From contig NZ_JACHOP010000002.1 of assembly GCF_014199935.1 (NCBI RefSeq), positions 392,071-456,070 on the forward strand: a DNA stretch of 64,000 bases. Reading direction: 5' to 3'. The notes beneath the pieces were generated by a model. The model was given only the letters and a program-made list of their open reading frames with translations. It ran no database searches and was not told the DNA's origin. Position 1 is the stretch's first letter; the number at the start of each line of letters is the position of its first letter. This document shows positions 26,458 through 35,111 of this stretch, piece after piece. Source of the DNA: Methylorubrum rhodinum. GTDB lineage: Bacteria; Pseudomonadota; Alphaproteobacteria; Rhizobiales; Beijerinckiaceae. The position numbers and the translations under genes were made by a program.

Positions 26458-26509
26458 GACAAGTGACGAGCGGTTGCGGTCCGGCTCGGCCTGCGACCAT
26501 GATGCCGCG

Positions 26510-27064
26510 ATGGACGACACCTTCGCCGAGACCTTCGCCCCTCTGATCGGCTTGCCCTGCTGGGGTGTGGAGCATGGACAAGGCAGCATGCTCTCCTTCG
26601 AGTTCGGAGAGCCCCGCCTCATGATCCGTGAGCCCTTCGTCTCGGCGTCGCCCTCGGCCGAGATGCGGGCGTCCGCGGCACGGCGCCGTGTCAGGCCGGT
26701 CGGGGAATGGCATCTTTTCGTGTTCTGTTGCCGCTGGCGCGCCAGCGCTTCCGGCACGCTCTCAGCCGAGGACGAAAGCGCCCAAGACCGGATCGGGGTC
26801 GCCGTGCGGGATTTCGACGGACAGCGGTTGACGCGGTTCGCACTCGATGCGGCCGAGCGCCGGGCGACCTTCGGGTTCGACCTCGGCGCCGTTCTCGAAA
26901 CATGGCCGTACGCGGACGACGACGGCGAGCAATGGTCGCTGTATCGGCCCGACGGGCGCGTTCTGACCTATCGTGCGGATGGCGCGGTCAGCCACGATCC
27001 CGGCGACACGCATCCCGATCGGATCGTGTGGCGTGCGGCGGAGGGAAGTGTCCGGGTTCCGTAA
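26510..27064 (+). CDS. Hypothetical protein
   Basis: A 184-residue soluble protein beginning MDDTFAETFAPLIGLPCWGVEHGQG. It is rich in aromatic and acidic residues, with WHLFVFCCRWRA and ETWPYADDDGEQWSLYRPDGRVLTYRADG. The pattern recalls immunity-type proteins of polymorphic toxin systems, but I cannot name a family. It lies in the accessory patch beside the GNAT-like pair. Confidence 0.55.
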   Translation: MDDTFAETFAPLIGLPCWGVEHGQGSMLSFEFGEPRLMIREPFVSASPSAEMRASAARRRVRPVGEWHLFVFCCRWRASASGTLSAEDESAQDRIGVAVRDFDGQRLTRFALDAAERRATFGFDLGAVLETWPYADDDGEQWSLYRPDGRVLTYRADGAVSHDPGDTHPDRIVWRAAEGSVRVP

Positions 27065-27072
27065 AGCCCTCC

Positions 27073-27564
27073 TCACCCCCGCGAAAACATCTCGCTCTCG
27101 CCGCGGTGGATGCAGGGGCGGGCCGGCAGGCGGGTGGCCTTGCGGCGGGTGAGGAAGCGGGGGCGGCGGCCGCTGAGCGAGCCGTTGCGGCGGCGCTGGC
27201 GGCTGCGGCCGAGCGCGAGGCGGCCGATCTGCCGCGAGACGGGCACGAGGCTGCCGTCCTCGCGCAGGAGCATCCGGGTCAGGCCGCCCTTGGCGGCGAG
27301 GTCGCGCCACTGCGCCACCACGTCCTCCTCGGTGAAGCCGGCGAGCCGCATCAGCACCTCGCCCTCGGCATCGACGAGGAGCAGCGCGAAGCGGTCCTCG
27401 CCGGTGGCTTCGGCGGCCTCGTCGTCGAAGGCGAGCGCCGCGCCGACCGGGACGACGCCCGTGCGGGCGCCGAGGATCGGCAGCGGCGTCGGCGCGACCG
27501 AGAGGATCGCATCGTCTTCGTCGGTGGCCGGGCAGTCCAGAGCGGTGATCTTGAAAGTCATCAT
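27073..27564 (-). CDS. DUF6101-like hypothetical protein
   Basis: A 163-residue soluble protein. The middle (LLVDAEGEVLMRLAGFTEEDVVAQWRDLAAKGGLTR) is conserved in Hyphomicrobiales; the C-terminal part is highly basic (GRSRQRRRNGSLSGRRPRFLTRRK) and could bind nucleic acid. It begins MMTF with ATGs at 27564 and 27561. The DUF assignment is from memory of the pattern. Function unknown. Confidence 0.6.
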   Translation of the reverse strand: MMTFKITALDCPATDEDDAILSVAPTPLPILGARTGVVPVGAALAFDDEAAEATGEDRFALLLVDAEGEVLMRLAGFTEEDVVAQWRDLAAKGGLTRMLLREDGSLVPVSRQIGRLALGRSRQRRRNGSLSGRRPRFLTRRKATRLPARPCIHRGESEMFSRG

Positions 27565-27871
27565 CGGTTCGACGCCTTGTCCCTGGTCGCGGTCTCTGGC
27601 GGACGCGCTGTCATGACAAGCATATGGCCCGACATCACCCCCAAGGCGCCTTAAGAGCGAGCGTTAAGCGATGGTGGACGGCCCCGAAGTCTCCGGAATG
27701 CTCAACGGACCGTTTTCGCGATGGGTGAAAGACGGGTGTATCGGGGCGAGGCGCCCCGCCGGGGCACGGCAGGGCTGCGACGGCGCGTCCTTGTGAGGGG
27801 GACCGCTTCGCCCTTAGAACGGAAGCGTGCTCCGCCGGCCTTCCGCGGAGCACATCATTGCAAGCGAGCCC

Positions 27872-28723
27872 ATGACCGACACGACATCCCCGTCCGGATC
27901 GTCCGGGGCGCCGTCCGTCGCGGCGCTGGCCCCGCTCCTGCGGGAGGCGGTGCGCGAGGCCGCGACCCTGGCGCTGCCGTTCTTCGAGCCCGGCGGGCAG
28001 ACGCGCGCGCGGGTCTGGTCGAAATCGGGCGGATCGCCGGTGACGGAAGCGGACGTGGCCGTCGACACCTTCCTCAAGGTCCGCCTGTCGGAGGTCGAAC
28101 CGGCGGCGGCGTGGCTGTCGGAGGAGACGATCGACGACCCCGTGCGGCTCGGCGCGGATCGCGTCTGGATCGTCGATCCGATCGACGGCACCCGCGCCTT
28201 CCTGTCGGGCCATCCCGACTGGTCGATCGCGGTCGCCCTGCTGGAGGCGGGCGAGCCGGTGCTCGGCGTGGTGTTCGCCCCCGCCACGGGGCGCTTCTAC
28301 GAGGCGATCGCCGGAGAGGGCGCAACGCTCGACGGGGCGCCGATCCGCGTCTCGGACCGGGCGGCCCTGGAGGGCGCGCGCATCACCGGCCCCAAGCCGA
28401 TGCAGGACCGCCTGCTCGGTGGCGCCGCACGGCTCGGGGACGCCCCCACGGTGACGCGGGTCGAGCGGGTGCCCTCGCTGGCGCTCAGGCTCGCGCGGGT
28501 GGCCGAGGGCATGATCGACCTCGGCCTCGTCTCGAAGGATTCGCGGGATTGGGACTTGGCCGCCGCCGACCTGATCCTGCGCGAGGCGGGCGGCGTGGTG
28601 TGCGACCTCGACGGCCGCCCGACGGTCTACAACCGGCCGGAGCCGCGCCACGGCGAACTCGTCGCCGTACCGCGGGCCTTGTGTGAGCTCACGCTCGCGG
28701 CGCTCGCTCGGGGCAATGGATAG
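27872..28723 (+). CDS. 3'(2'),5'-bisphosphate nucleotidase / inositol-monophosphatase family
   Basis: A 283-residue magnesium phosphatase of the inositol monophosphatase superfamily, most like CysQ, which removes the 3'-phosphate from PAP/PAPS in sulfate assimilation. Motifs: SKSGGSPVTEAD near 50, EE in WLSEETIDD, the metal-binding WIVDPIDGTRAFLSG near 110 and DWDLAAADLILREAGG near 230. ATG at 27872 follows AGCGAGCC; the longer frame to 27827 has no better site. Histidinol-phosphatase is a possible alternative activity. Confidence 0.86.
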   Translation: MTDTTSPSGSSGAPSVAALAPLLREAVREAATLALPFFEPGGQTRARVWSKSGGSPVTEADVAVDTFLKVRLSEVEPAAAWLSEETIDDPVRLGADRVWIVDPIDGTRAFLSGHPDWSIAVALLEAGEPVLGVVFAPATGRFYEAIAGEGATLDGAPIRVSDRAALEGARITGPKPMQDRLLGGAARLGDAPTVTRVERVPSLALRLARVAEGMIDLGLVSKDSRDWDLAAADLILREAGGVVCDLDGRPTVYNRPEPRHGELVAVPRALCELTLAALARGNG

Positions 28724-28819
28724 TCTGGCCGGTCAGGGCGCCCCCGAACGTAGGCAGGGGCGGGCGTCCGCCGGATGCGCGAGGACCGACCGTCGGTCAG
28801 GTCCCGCGCAGGGCGAAGC

Positions 28820-29044
28820 TCACGCCGCCTCGCTCAGCCGCACGGCGCGCGGCGAGAGGCCGAGGCGCTCGGCGAGGTGCCAGCGCAGCTCGCGCGGCGA
28901 ATGGTACTCGTAGGAGGAATCGATCAGGTGGCTGAGATCGGCCGAGGCGTGGGCGGCGGTCTCGATCAGATGGTCCACCCGGAAGGTCGCCGCGTCGGTG
29001 ACGGGCGAGCGGGTGCCCGAATGGCGTCGGAATTCGAACTGCAT
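28820..29044 (-). CDS. Hypothetical small protein
   Basis: A 74-residue soluble protein with FRVDHLIETAAHASADLSHLIDSSYEYHS and RELRWHLAERLGLSPRAVRL, two predicted helices that look like a small DNA- or protein-binding fold. ATG at 29044 after an AGAAAAGAC-type site. It lies upstream of and on the same strand as the cold-shock gene (spacing 166 bases). No family recognised. Confidence 0.5.
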   Translation of the reverse strand: MQFEFRRHSGTRSPVTDAATFRVDHLIETAAHASADLSHLIDSSYEYHSPRELRWHLAERLGLSPRAVRLSEAA

Positions 29045-29210
29045 TTTCTTGTCTGTTCTTTCTCTCACCGGATGTCCGCGACTCTCCTGAGCCGGCCGGT
29101 GTCGTTTCTGGTTGTCGTTGATGTGCGTGTCGTCAGGCGGCACCCGCACAGCAAAGTTGGCGGGGGCCGCGTCGTCGGTCGGGGACGATTCATCGTCCCC
29201 GGTGCGGTTC

Positions 29211-29420
29211 TCAGACCGCCTGAAGGTTGCCGGCGGCGTCCTTGCCGCTGCGCTTGTCCGTCAGGACCTCGTAGGAAACCTTCTGGCCCTCGACGAGATT
29301 GCGCAGGCCGGCCCGCTCGACGGCGGAAATGTGGACGAACACGTCCTTGCCGCCGTTATCCGGCTGTATGAAGCCGTAACCCTTGGTCTCGTTGAACCAC
29401 TTGACAGTACCAGTATCCAC
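29211..29420 (-). CDS. Cold-shock protein (CspA family)
   Basis: A 69-residue cold-shock domain protein. It has the RNA-binding motifs [17 protein letters not shown] (RNP1) and DVFVHISAV (RNP2). The GTG at 29420 lies downstream of GAAGGAAG. Cold-shock proteins melt RNA structure and act as transcription antiterminators; the transcript has a leader of up to about 350 bases (29421-29776) that could fold with temperature. Confidence 0.93.
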   Translation of the reverse strand: MDTGTVKWFNETKGYGFIQPDNGGKDVFVHISAVERAGLRNLVEGQKVSYEVLTDKRSGKDAAGNLQAV

Positions 29421-29776
29421 GAAAACTTCCTTCGTTCTGTCTCGCCCACGCGCAAGGTCATGCGCGCCGCGAGCGCGTCGTTTCATCCGTCGATGTACGG
29501 ATTGACGGGATGCGAGCCGTGGAAAGCGTGCGGCATGGCTGCCGCCGCTCCCGTCATGTCCCTATTTAGGCGCTCGATGCGGCCTTAACAAGGCGGATCG
29601 ACCCCGCACCGGCCGCCGGGACGCCGCAGGCGGGACCCCGCCCTGCCCTGAACGGGCGCCTCCAGGCACTCTCCCACCCTGTGACAAAGCCCGGTGCGGG
29701 TGCATATAAGGGAGAGGGTCCAGGCGTTTATGCCAGGGCATCCCCAGCGGCATTCCCCATCGCAGTCGGGCGGTTC
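29421..29776. other. Leader/promoter region between csp gene and 29777 gene
   Basis: 356 bases without a gene. The csp-proximal part carries the GAAGGAAG ribosome-binding site and an AT-richer stretch (29550-29580) that may hold its promoter. Near the other end lie GGGAGAGGGTCC and the likely promoter of the gene at 29777. No RNA gene was seen. Confidence 0.4.
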
Positions 29777-30163
29777 ATGGCGGGCATCTCGGTTTCCCTC
29801 GAAGGCGCGAACATCCAGCTCTCGTTCCAGAAGGACGAGCAGTCGACGGCGGTGGTGATGGACGCCCGCGCCGCCCGCGCTCTCGTGCGCGCCGTGGGCC
29901 AGCTTCTCACCGCGATCGACGACGGCGACGAGGTCGATCTGCCCGAGGACGGCGACGAGGACATCGCCATGCTCGACGTGACCTCCTCGGCGATCGAGGT
30001 CGGCACCGACGAGCAGGGTCAGGCGGTGGTCGCGCTCCAGGCCGGCGCCCTGCCGCCGTTCCAGCTCCGCCTGACCGACGAGGAGGCCCGCCACGTGGCC
30101 ACCAGCCTCAGCGAGATCCTGGCGGCGCCGCGGGACGTGCGCACGTCCCACGGCGGTCACTGA
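29777..30163 (+). CDS. Hypothetical acidic protein
   Basis: A 128-residue highly acidic soluble protein (DDGDEVDLPEDGDEDIAMLDV, residues 57-77) with alternating beta and helix pattern (MAGISVSLEGANIQLSF; LRLTDEEARHVATSLSEIL). The ATG at 29777 gives a sensible N terminus; the frame is open to 29681. The acidic stretch suggests binding to a basic partner or metal. No family recognised. Confidence 0.6.
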   Translation: MAGISVSLEGANIQLSFQKDEQSTAVVMDARAARALVRAVGQLLTAIDDGDEVDLPEDGDEDIAMLDVTSSAIEVGTDEQGQAVVALQAGALPPFQLRLTDEEARHVATSLSEILAAPRDVRTSHGGH

Positions 30164-30172
30164 TCGTTTCGA

Positions 30173-30610
30173 TCAGACGCCCGGACGGCCGCGGCGCGGG
30201 CCGCGGATCCGCTCGGCGCTCGGCAGCGCGTCGGGCACCATCGTGACGTTGACCGGGTTCGGGAAGTGATCGAAGGCGGCGCCGTTATAGGCGTCCACGC
30301 CCATGCCGATGACGCCGCCGGCCAGCACGTTGCCGGCAAAGCCCGCCGCGCCGGTGCCGACGAGCTTGGTCCGCACCGGCACCGTCTTCGGCCGGTAGCC
30401 CGGCAGGGTGAAGGTGGCGTCGAACTCTTCCGAGCGCGGGATGTCGAGGGAGCAGGGCGTCGAGGGGCAGAACCGGTTCTTCGAGGTCTGCACCGCCGCG
30501 CCGGGCGGCTCGGAATTGAACGCGATCAACTCGGACGTGCCCCGCGTGATGCTGCCGCACGCAGACACCGCCGTCGCGAGGAGCGCGACGGCCACACACT
30601 GACGAAACAT
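30173..30610 (-). CDS. Lipoprotein, PEGA-like domain
   Basis: A 145-residue lipoprotein. The signal peptide ends ATAVSACGS (lipobox Cys18). The mature part contains a short PEGA-like beta domain (SEPPGAAVQTSKNRFCPSTPC, DATFTLPGYRPKTVPVR) and a Gly-rich hydrophobic segment (GFAGNVLAGGVIGMGVDAYNG). Cysteines in FCPSTPC may pair. Function unknown; such proteins are anchored to the outer membrane. ATG at 30610. Confidence 0.7.
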   Translation of the reverse strand: MFRQCVAVALLATAVSACGSITRGTSELIAFNSEPPGAAVQTSKNRFCPSTPCSLDIPRSEEFDATFTLPGYRPKTVPVRTKLVGTGAAGFAGNVLAGGVIGMGVDAYNGAAFDHFPNPVNVTMVPDALPSAERIRGPRRGRPGV

Positions 30611-30777
30611 GAAAAGAGCCCCCCAGGTGCCGTTCGAGGCACGACCCAAGACGCCGCCTCTGCGGGCGGACGGACGCGGTTGTCCGATGGGTCTGGGAGC
30701 AACGCAAGCGTGCCGGTTCAAGAAGTCCGGAAAACGCAACTGCAAGGGTGGATGTGTCGCCCGAAAGTAACAAAGGA

Positions 30778-30805
30778 CCGTCCCCGCCTGCGAGGCGGGA
30801 ACGGC
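30778..30805. terminator. Terminator hairpin after Pro-rich gene
   Basis: A stem-loop CCCGCCT-GCG-AGGCGGG with flanking pairs CCGT/ACGG lies downstream of the stop of the minus-strand Pro-rich gene (30816), followed on that strand by TCCTTTG. Confidence 0.55.
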
Positions 30806-30815
30806 CATGGCACTC

Positions 30816-31037
30816 CTACATGCGGATGCCGGGATCGGTCGGTCCGCCGGGCAGATAATCGGGCTCGGAGCCCGGTCCCCTGGGTTCATCGACGCCCGGC
30901 TCGTCCACCGGGTAGGGCGTGCGCGGGCCGGTCGGGCCGATATCGGGCTGATCGTCCGGTTGGGGCGGCGCAGGCAGATCGCCGGGGATCGGTCCGCCGG
31001 GTGTCGGATCGGGGGTCGGAATGCCGGGATTGGCCAT
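30816..31037 (-). CDS. Pro-rich hypothetical protein
   Basis: A 73-residue protein made mainly of Pro, Gly and Asp (MANPGIPTPDPTPGGPIPG; DEPGVDEPRGPGSEPDYLPGG), with no globular domain. Similar short Pro/Asp-rich proteins recur in Methylobacterium. ATG at 31037 follows GGAAGAGGC. Disordered; function unknown. Confidence 0.5.
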   Translation of the reverse strand: MANPGIPTPDPTPGGPIPGDLPAPPQPDDQPDIGPTGPRTPYPVDEPGVDEPRGPGSEPDYLPGGPTDPGIRM

Positions 31038-31189
31038 GGAGCCTCTTCCTGCTCGGGGTTTCGGGATGTGAGGGTCCAACACCCCCTACCGACACAGGTT
31101 CCGACCCCGATCATGGGGGAATGGCCGCAGGAACCGGGCCGGTGCCGAATGGTTGGCCCGCCATACCCGACCCCGACAGGAGACCAACC

Positions 31190-31768
31190 ATGCCCGATAT
31201 CGGCGAGGCAAAGATCCTCATCGTCGCCACCGACGGCTTCGAGGAGAGCGAACTGACCGTACCGCAGGCCAAGCTGCGACAGGCCGGGGCCACGGTCCAT
31301 GTCGCGAGCCCGCAATCGCGCCGGTCCAAGGAGACCATCCGCGGCTGGGACAAGACCGATTGGGGGAAGGACGTGCCGGTCGATCTCGATCTGGAGAGCG
31401 TGGACCCGGCCGAGTACCACGCGCTGGTCCTGCCCGGCGGGCAGATCAACCCGGACAAGCTGCGCCTGGAACCGAAGGCCCTGGAGGTGATCCGCAGCTT
31501 CCTCACCGACGGCAAGGTCGTGGCCGCGATCTGCCACGGGCCCTGGCTCCTGGTGGAGACCGGCGCCGCGAAGGGCCGCACCCTGACCTCGTTCCCGTCG
31601 ATCAGGACCGACGTGATCAACGCGGGCGGGACCTGGGTCGACAAGGACGTCGTCACCGACGGCGGCATCGTCACGAGCCGCAACCCCGACGATCTCGACG
31701 CGTTCGTGGCCAAGATCATCGAGGAGGTGCTCGAAGGCCGCCACGAACCGCGTCAACTCGCCGCCTGA
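31190..31768 (+). CDS. DJ-1/PfpI family protein
   Basis: A 192-residue DJ-1/PfpI superfamily protein with the flavodoxin-like start KILIVATDGFEESELT (conserved Glu) and the nucleophile elbow AAICHGPW (Cys115, His116). Relatives are annotated as intracellular proteases, deglycases or stress chaperones. The upstream AGACCAACC is a weak ribosome-binding site. A terminator hairpin with four T residues follows directly (31795-31824). Confidence 0.9.
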   Translation: MPDIGEAKILIVATDGFEESELTVPQAKLRQAGATVHVASPQSRRSKETIRGWDKTDWGKDVPVDLDLESVDPAEYHALVLPGGQINPDKLRLEPKALEVIRSFLTDGKVVAAICHGPWLLVETGAAKGRTLTSFPSIRTDVINAGGTWVDKDVVTDGGIVTSRNPDDLDAFVAKIIEEVLEGRHEPRQLAA

Positions 31769-31794
31769 TCGTCTGATCGCGACCGAAACGGGAA

Positions 31795-31824
31795 GCCGCC
31801 GACGCCGAAGCGTCGGTGGCTTTT
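31795..31824 (+). terminator. Intrinsic terminator after DJ-1/PfpI gene
   Basis: GCCGCCGACGC pairs with GCGTCGGTGGC (one G-U), loop CGAA, followed by TTTT. Confidence 0.85.
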
Positions 31825-31840
31825 CCATTCTCCAATCCGC

Positions 31841-31893
31841 GCCCTCTTCGAAGCTTCGCTTCGCGAAGCACCTCAGGTGAGGGAATTGGGTTG
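31841..31893. repeat. Partial copy of the 39-kb inverted-repeat element
   Basis: This stretch (GCCCTCTTCGAAGCTTCGCTTC ... GAAGCACCTCAGGTGAGGG ... TTGGGTTGGA) matches one arm of the repeat at 39086-39197 (CCTTCGAGGCCGCTTCG ... GCACCTCAGGATGAGGG ... TTGGGTTGGA) with a few differences. It therefore looks like a dispersed element, here with one arm only. Confidence 0.6.
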
Positions 31894-31912
31894 GACAGGC
31901 CGATCGTAGCGA

Positions 31913-32203
31913 TCAGCGCTTCGCGGAGGCCTTCTGCGCCTTGGCGGCGGAGGCGCCGGCCATCAGCTTGGCCAAGTGCTCCTGATCGAAGCCGTCGGCG
32001 CTCGCCGTCTGGACGGAGGCGGCGCCGAAGGTCTCGATCCTGCGCGGGGTGATCGAGCCGGTGCTCACCGGGTCGGGCAGGGCCGCCACGGGGAGGACGG
32101 GGGCCGCGGGCTCCCGCTGGAGGCGCAGGGCCCAATGGGCCGCAGTGGAGAGCACGGCGATGGCCAGGATCGCCTTGATGCCGCTCGTCAGGAAACGCCG
32201 CAT
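31913..32203 (-). CDS. Hypothetical protein with N-terminal membrane segment
   Basis: A 96-residue protein with one N-terminal membrane segment or signal (GIKAILAIAVLSTAAHWAL) and a Pro/Ala-rich body (REPAAPVLPVAALPDPVSTGSI), ending in a helix rich in Ala and Lys (LAKLMAGASAAKAQKASAKR). No family recognised. ATG at 32203. Confidence 0.55.
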   Translation of the reverse strand: MRRFLTSGIKAILAIAVLSTAAHWALRLQREPAAPVLPVAALPDPVSTGSITPRRIETFGAASVQTASADGFDQEHLAKLMAGASAAKAQKASAKR

Positions 32204-32320
32204 GGTCGTGGGCCGTCGAACGCGAGGGGAACGCGGCCGGTTCCCCGGCCTCTCGGCATCATCGCCCAGGATCGTGAACGAACCGCTTCGGGGAGGTTCG
32301 TTCGACCGTGCCGGATCGGG

Positions 32321-33346
32321 TCAGCCGCCCTGCGCGGCCCTCCCGTGCGGGGCCTCGGCCCCCGTTTCCCCGCGCGTCTCCCCGCGGGTGCGCCACAGGC
32401 TGTAGGCGATGCCGCCGACGAGCAGGACCACGGTGACGGCGAGCGACACCCACGGCGGCAGATGCACGAGGTCGAGCGTGTCGGCCACGACGATCTTGGC
32501 GCCGATGAACAGCAGGATGAGGGCGAGCGCGGTCTTGAGGTAGGCGAAGCGGTCGACCATCGCGGCGAGCGCGAAGTAGAGCGCGCGAAGCCCGAGGATC
32601 GCGAAGATGTTCGAGGTGTAGACGATGAACGGGTCGGTGGTGATGGCGAAGATCGCCGGCACGCTGTCGACGGCGAAGATCACGTCCGCCACGTTGACGA
32701 GCACCAGCGCCACCGCGAGCGGGGTCAGCCAGCGCACGGTCTTGCCGGTCTCGGGATCGGGTTTGCGCACGACGAAGTCCTGGCCGTGCGGCTCGTCCGT
32801 GACGCGCACGAAGCGCTTGAGCAGGCGGAAGGAGGCGCTGTCGCGCACGTCCTTCTCCTCGTCCTCCTTCGTGACGAGCATCTTGATGCCGATGTAGAGG
32901 AGGAACACGGCGAAGATCGAGAGCACCCAGTGGGCTTGGCTCACCAGGGCGGAGCCGAGGCCGATCATCAGCCCGCGCAGCAGCACGGCGGCGAGGATGC
33001 CCCAGACCAGCACCCGGTGCTGGGAGGCCCGCGGCACGCCGAGCGATGTCAGGATCACCGCGATGACGAAGACGTTGTCCATCGACAGCGACTTCTCGAT
33101 CACGAGGCCGGTGACGTATTCCTGGCCGGCTTGCGACCCGAGCATCCACCACACCCAGCCGCCGAAGACGAGACCCAGGGTGAAGTAGAACGCGGTGAGG
33201 AGAAGGCTCTCCTTCACGCCGATCTCGTGGTTCTTGTCGCGGTGGAGCAGGCCGAGATCGAAGGCGAGCAGGCCCGCCACGAGGCCGTGGAAGCCCAGCC
33301 ACATCCAGACAGGTTTGCCGAGCCACTCGTAAGTGAGGAATTCCAT
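32321..33346 (-). CDS. TerC/Alx-family membrane protein (predicted manganese exporter)
   Basis: A 341-residue integral membrane protein with eight or nine membrane segments. It matches the TerC/Alx family by LSMDNVFVIAVI and LVNVADVIFAVDSVPAIFA, whose Asp residues lie in the membrane and are thought to bind the ion. E. coli Alx and MntP-linked members export manganese. The start is the ATG at 33346. An upstream yybP-ykoY manganese riboswitch would be expected; I looked and could not confirm one. Confidence 0.9.
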   Translation of the reverse strand: MEFLTYEWLGKPVWMWLGFHGLVAGLLAFDLGLLHRDKNHEIGVKESLLLTAFYFTLGLVFGGWVWWMLGSQAGQEYVTGLVIEKSLSMDNVFVIAVILTSLGVPRASQHRVLVWGILAAVLLRGLMIGLGSALVSQAHWVLSIFAVFLLYIGIKMLVTKEDEEKDVRDSASFRLLKRFVRVTDEPHGQDFVVRKPDPETGKTVRWLTPLAVALVLVNVADVIFAVDSVPAIFAITTDPFIVYTSNIFAILGLRALYFALAAMVDRFAYLKTALALILLFIGAKIVVADTLDLVHLPPWVSLAVTVVLLVGGIAYSLWRTRGETRGETGAEAPHGRAAQGG

Positions 33347-33635
33347 AGCGTTGGGACCCTGATGCTTCGCCGAAGGGAGAGCATCGGCTCCGACATCACG
33401 TGACGCTTCGGTGCGTCCTCGGGCGTGGGGTCCACGGGGCCGTCGGCCGGTGGAGGGCTCCGATGAAGGGAGCCGCGCGAGGCACGCCCGCGCATCCCGC
33501 CAGAGGGGCCCGCAGCCGATACGGCGCAGGTGGAGTGGGAAGCGCGGCGATTCAAGGGGCGGCCGCGACGATCTCGGCTCGCGTCCCTTCGCGATCCGCT
33601 TGACAGGAGCGGCGCCGCGGGGCCTCCCGCAGATC

Positions 33636-34886
33636 ATGGGCACGGATCGCAGCGGCGACTTACACGGAATTGCCGTCGTCGGCGGCGGGCCGACGGGGCT
33701 GATGGCCGCCGAGACCCTGGCCGGGGCGGGCTGCGCCGTCACGGTCTACGAGCGGATGCCCTCGGTCGGGCGCAAGCTTCTCATCGCCGGGCGCGGCGGG
33801 CTCAACCTGACCCATACCGAGCCGCTGCCGGCCTTCCTCGCCCGCTACCATCCGGCGCAGGCCGCGCTCACGGCGGCGATCGAGGCCTACCCGCCGGACG
33901 CGCTGCGGGCGTGGTGCGAGGGGCTCGGCCAGCCGACCTTCGTCGGATCGAGCGGGCGGGTGTTTCCGCGGGTCTTCAAGGCCTCGCCGCTGCTGCGGGC
34001 GTGGCTCGCGCGGCTCTCCGAGCGCGGCGTCGCGATCCGCACCCGCCATCGCCTGACAGGTCTCGGGGGGGACGGCACGCTCGCCTTCGACACGCCGGAA
34101 GGTGCCCAAGAAATCCGCCCGCGGGCGACGCTGCTGGCGCTCGGGGGTGCGAGCTGGCCCCGGCTCGGCTCGGACGGGGCGTGGGTGCCGCTCCTCGAAG
34201 GCGCCGGCCTCGCCGTGGCGCCGCTCAAACCCGCCAATGTCGGGTTCGGCGTGGCGTGGTCGGCGCACGTCGCGGAACGCTTCGCGGGTGCCCCGCTCAA
34301 GCGCATCGCGGCCCGGATCGGCGCGGCGAGCGCCCGCGGCGAGGCGGTGGTGACGGCGGGCGGGATCGAGGGCGGCGTGATCTACGCGCTGGGACGCCCG
34401 ATCCGCGAGGCGGTGGAGCGAGAAGGAAGCGCCACCCTCGTCTTAGACCTGAGGCCCGATCTCGACGCGGGCGTACTCACGAAGAAACTCGGCCGCACGC
34501 GTCCCGGCGAAAGCCTGTCGACGCGCCTGCGCAAGGCGGCAGGGCTCGATGGAGTCGCCGCGGCGCTCCTGCGCGAAGCCCACGCCAACGCCCTGCCGGG
34601 CGATGCGGAGAAACTCGCCGCGGTGATCAAGGCCGCTCCCCTTCGCCTGACGGCCCCGGCCCCGATCGCCCGGGCGATCTCGACCGCGGGCGGGCTCCGT
34701 TTCGACGAACTCGACCCCCGCTTCATGCTGCGCGCCCGCCCCGGCCTGTTCGCCGCGGGCGAAATGCTCGACTGGGAGGCCCCCACCGGCGGCTACCTGC
34801 TCCAGGCCGCCTTCGCCAGCGGACGGGCGGCGGCGCTGGGGATGATCGACTGGCTCGGGTCGGGGACCGACCGCCGTCCCGGTTGA
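33636..34886 (+). CDS. TIGR03862 family flavoprotein (HI0933-like)
   Basis: A 416-residue FAD flavoprotein. The Rossmann start is IAVVGGGPTGLMAAETLAGAG; SVGRKLLIAGRGGLNLTH is the HI0933-family signature and the C-terminal GLFAAGEMLDWEAPTGGYLLQ completes FAD binding. This family (TIGR03862) has no proven reaction; it may reduce an NAD(P)H-linked substrate. ATG at 33636 is preceded by CTCCCGCAG with no strong ribosome-binding site, and the gene is divergent from the TerC gene. Confidence 0.88.
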   Translation: MGTDRSGDLHGIAVVGGGPTGLMAAETLAGAGCAVTVYERMPSVGRKLLIAGRGGLNLTHTEPLPAFLARYHPAQAALTAAIEAYPPDALRAWCEGLGQPTFVGSSGRVFPRVFKASPLLRAWLARLSERGVAIRTRHRLTGLGGDGTLAFDTPEGAQEIRPRATLLALGGASWPRLGSDGAWVPLLEGAGLAVAPLKPANVGFGVAWSAHVAERFAGAPLKRIAARIGAASARGEAVVTAGGIEGGVIYALGRPIREAVEREGSATLVLDLRPDLDAGVLTKKLGRTRPGESLSTRLRKAAGLDGVAAALLREAHANALPGDAEKLAAVIKAAPLRLTAPAPIARAISTAGGLRFDELDPRFMLRARPGLFAAGEMLDWEAPTGGYLLQAAFASGRAAALGMIDWLGSGTDRRPG

Positions 34887-35057
34887 TCGCCGCGTCGCCC
34901 GCCCGTGCCCTCGCCGGGCACGCGGTTGCAGGCGGCACGCATTTCGTTCGACGCCCCGCGCCGACACATCGTCCCTCGACGGGTTCAGGACGCGGGACGT
35001 GTTCCCGATCCGCGAGCGCGAAGGTCTGCGGCCGGCGGCGACGGCGCGGATCCCGAA

Positions 35058-35097
35058 CGAGGAAGGCCCGGAGCGTCCCCGCTCCGGGCCTTCCTCG
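35058..35097. terminator. Long perfect terminator hairpin
   Basis: Two perfectly complementary 18-base arms (35058-35075 and 35080-35097) with a TCCC loop lie between the flavoprotein gene and the stop of the DUF4167 gene, so they can end transcription from both sides. Confidence 0.85.
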
Positions 35098-35111
35098 AGA
35101 CCGTCTGCGCC

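Noticed and set aside
33347..33635. yybP-ykoY-type manganese riboswitch upstream of the TerC gene
   Set aside because: The conserved core of that riboswitch was not found in the divergent spacer; only weak stem-loops are present.
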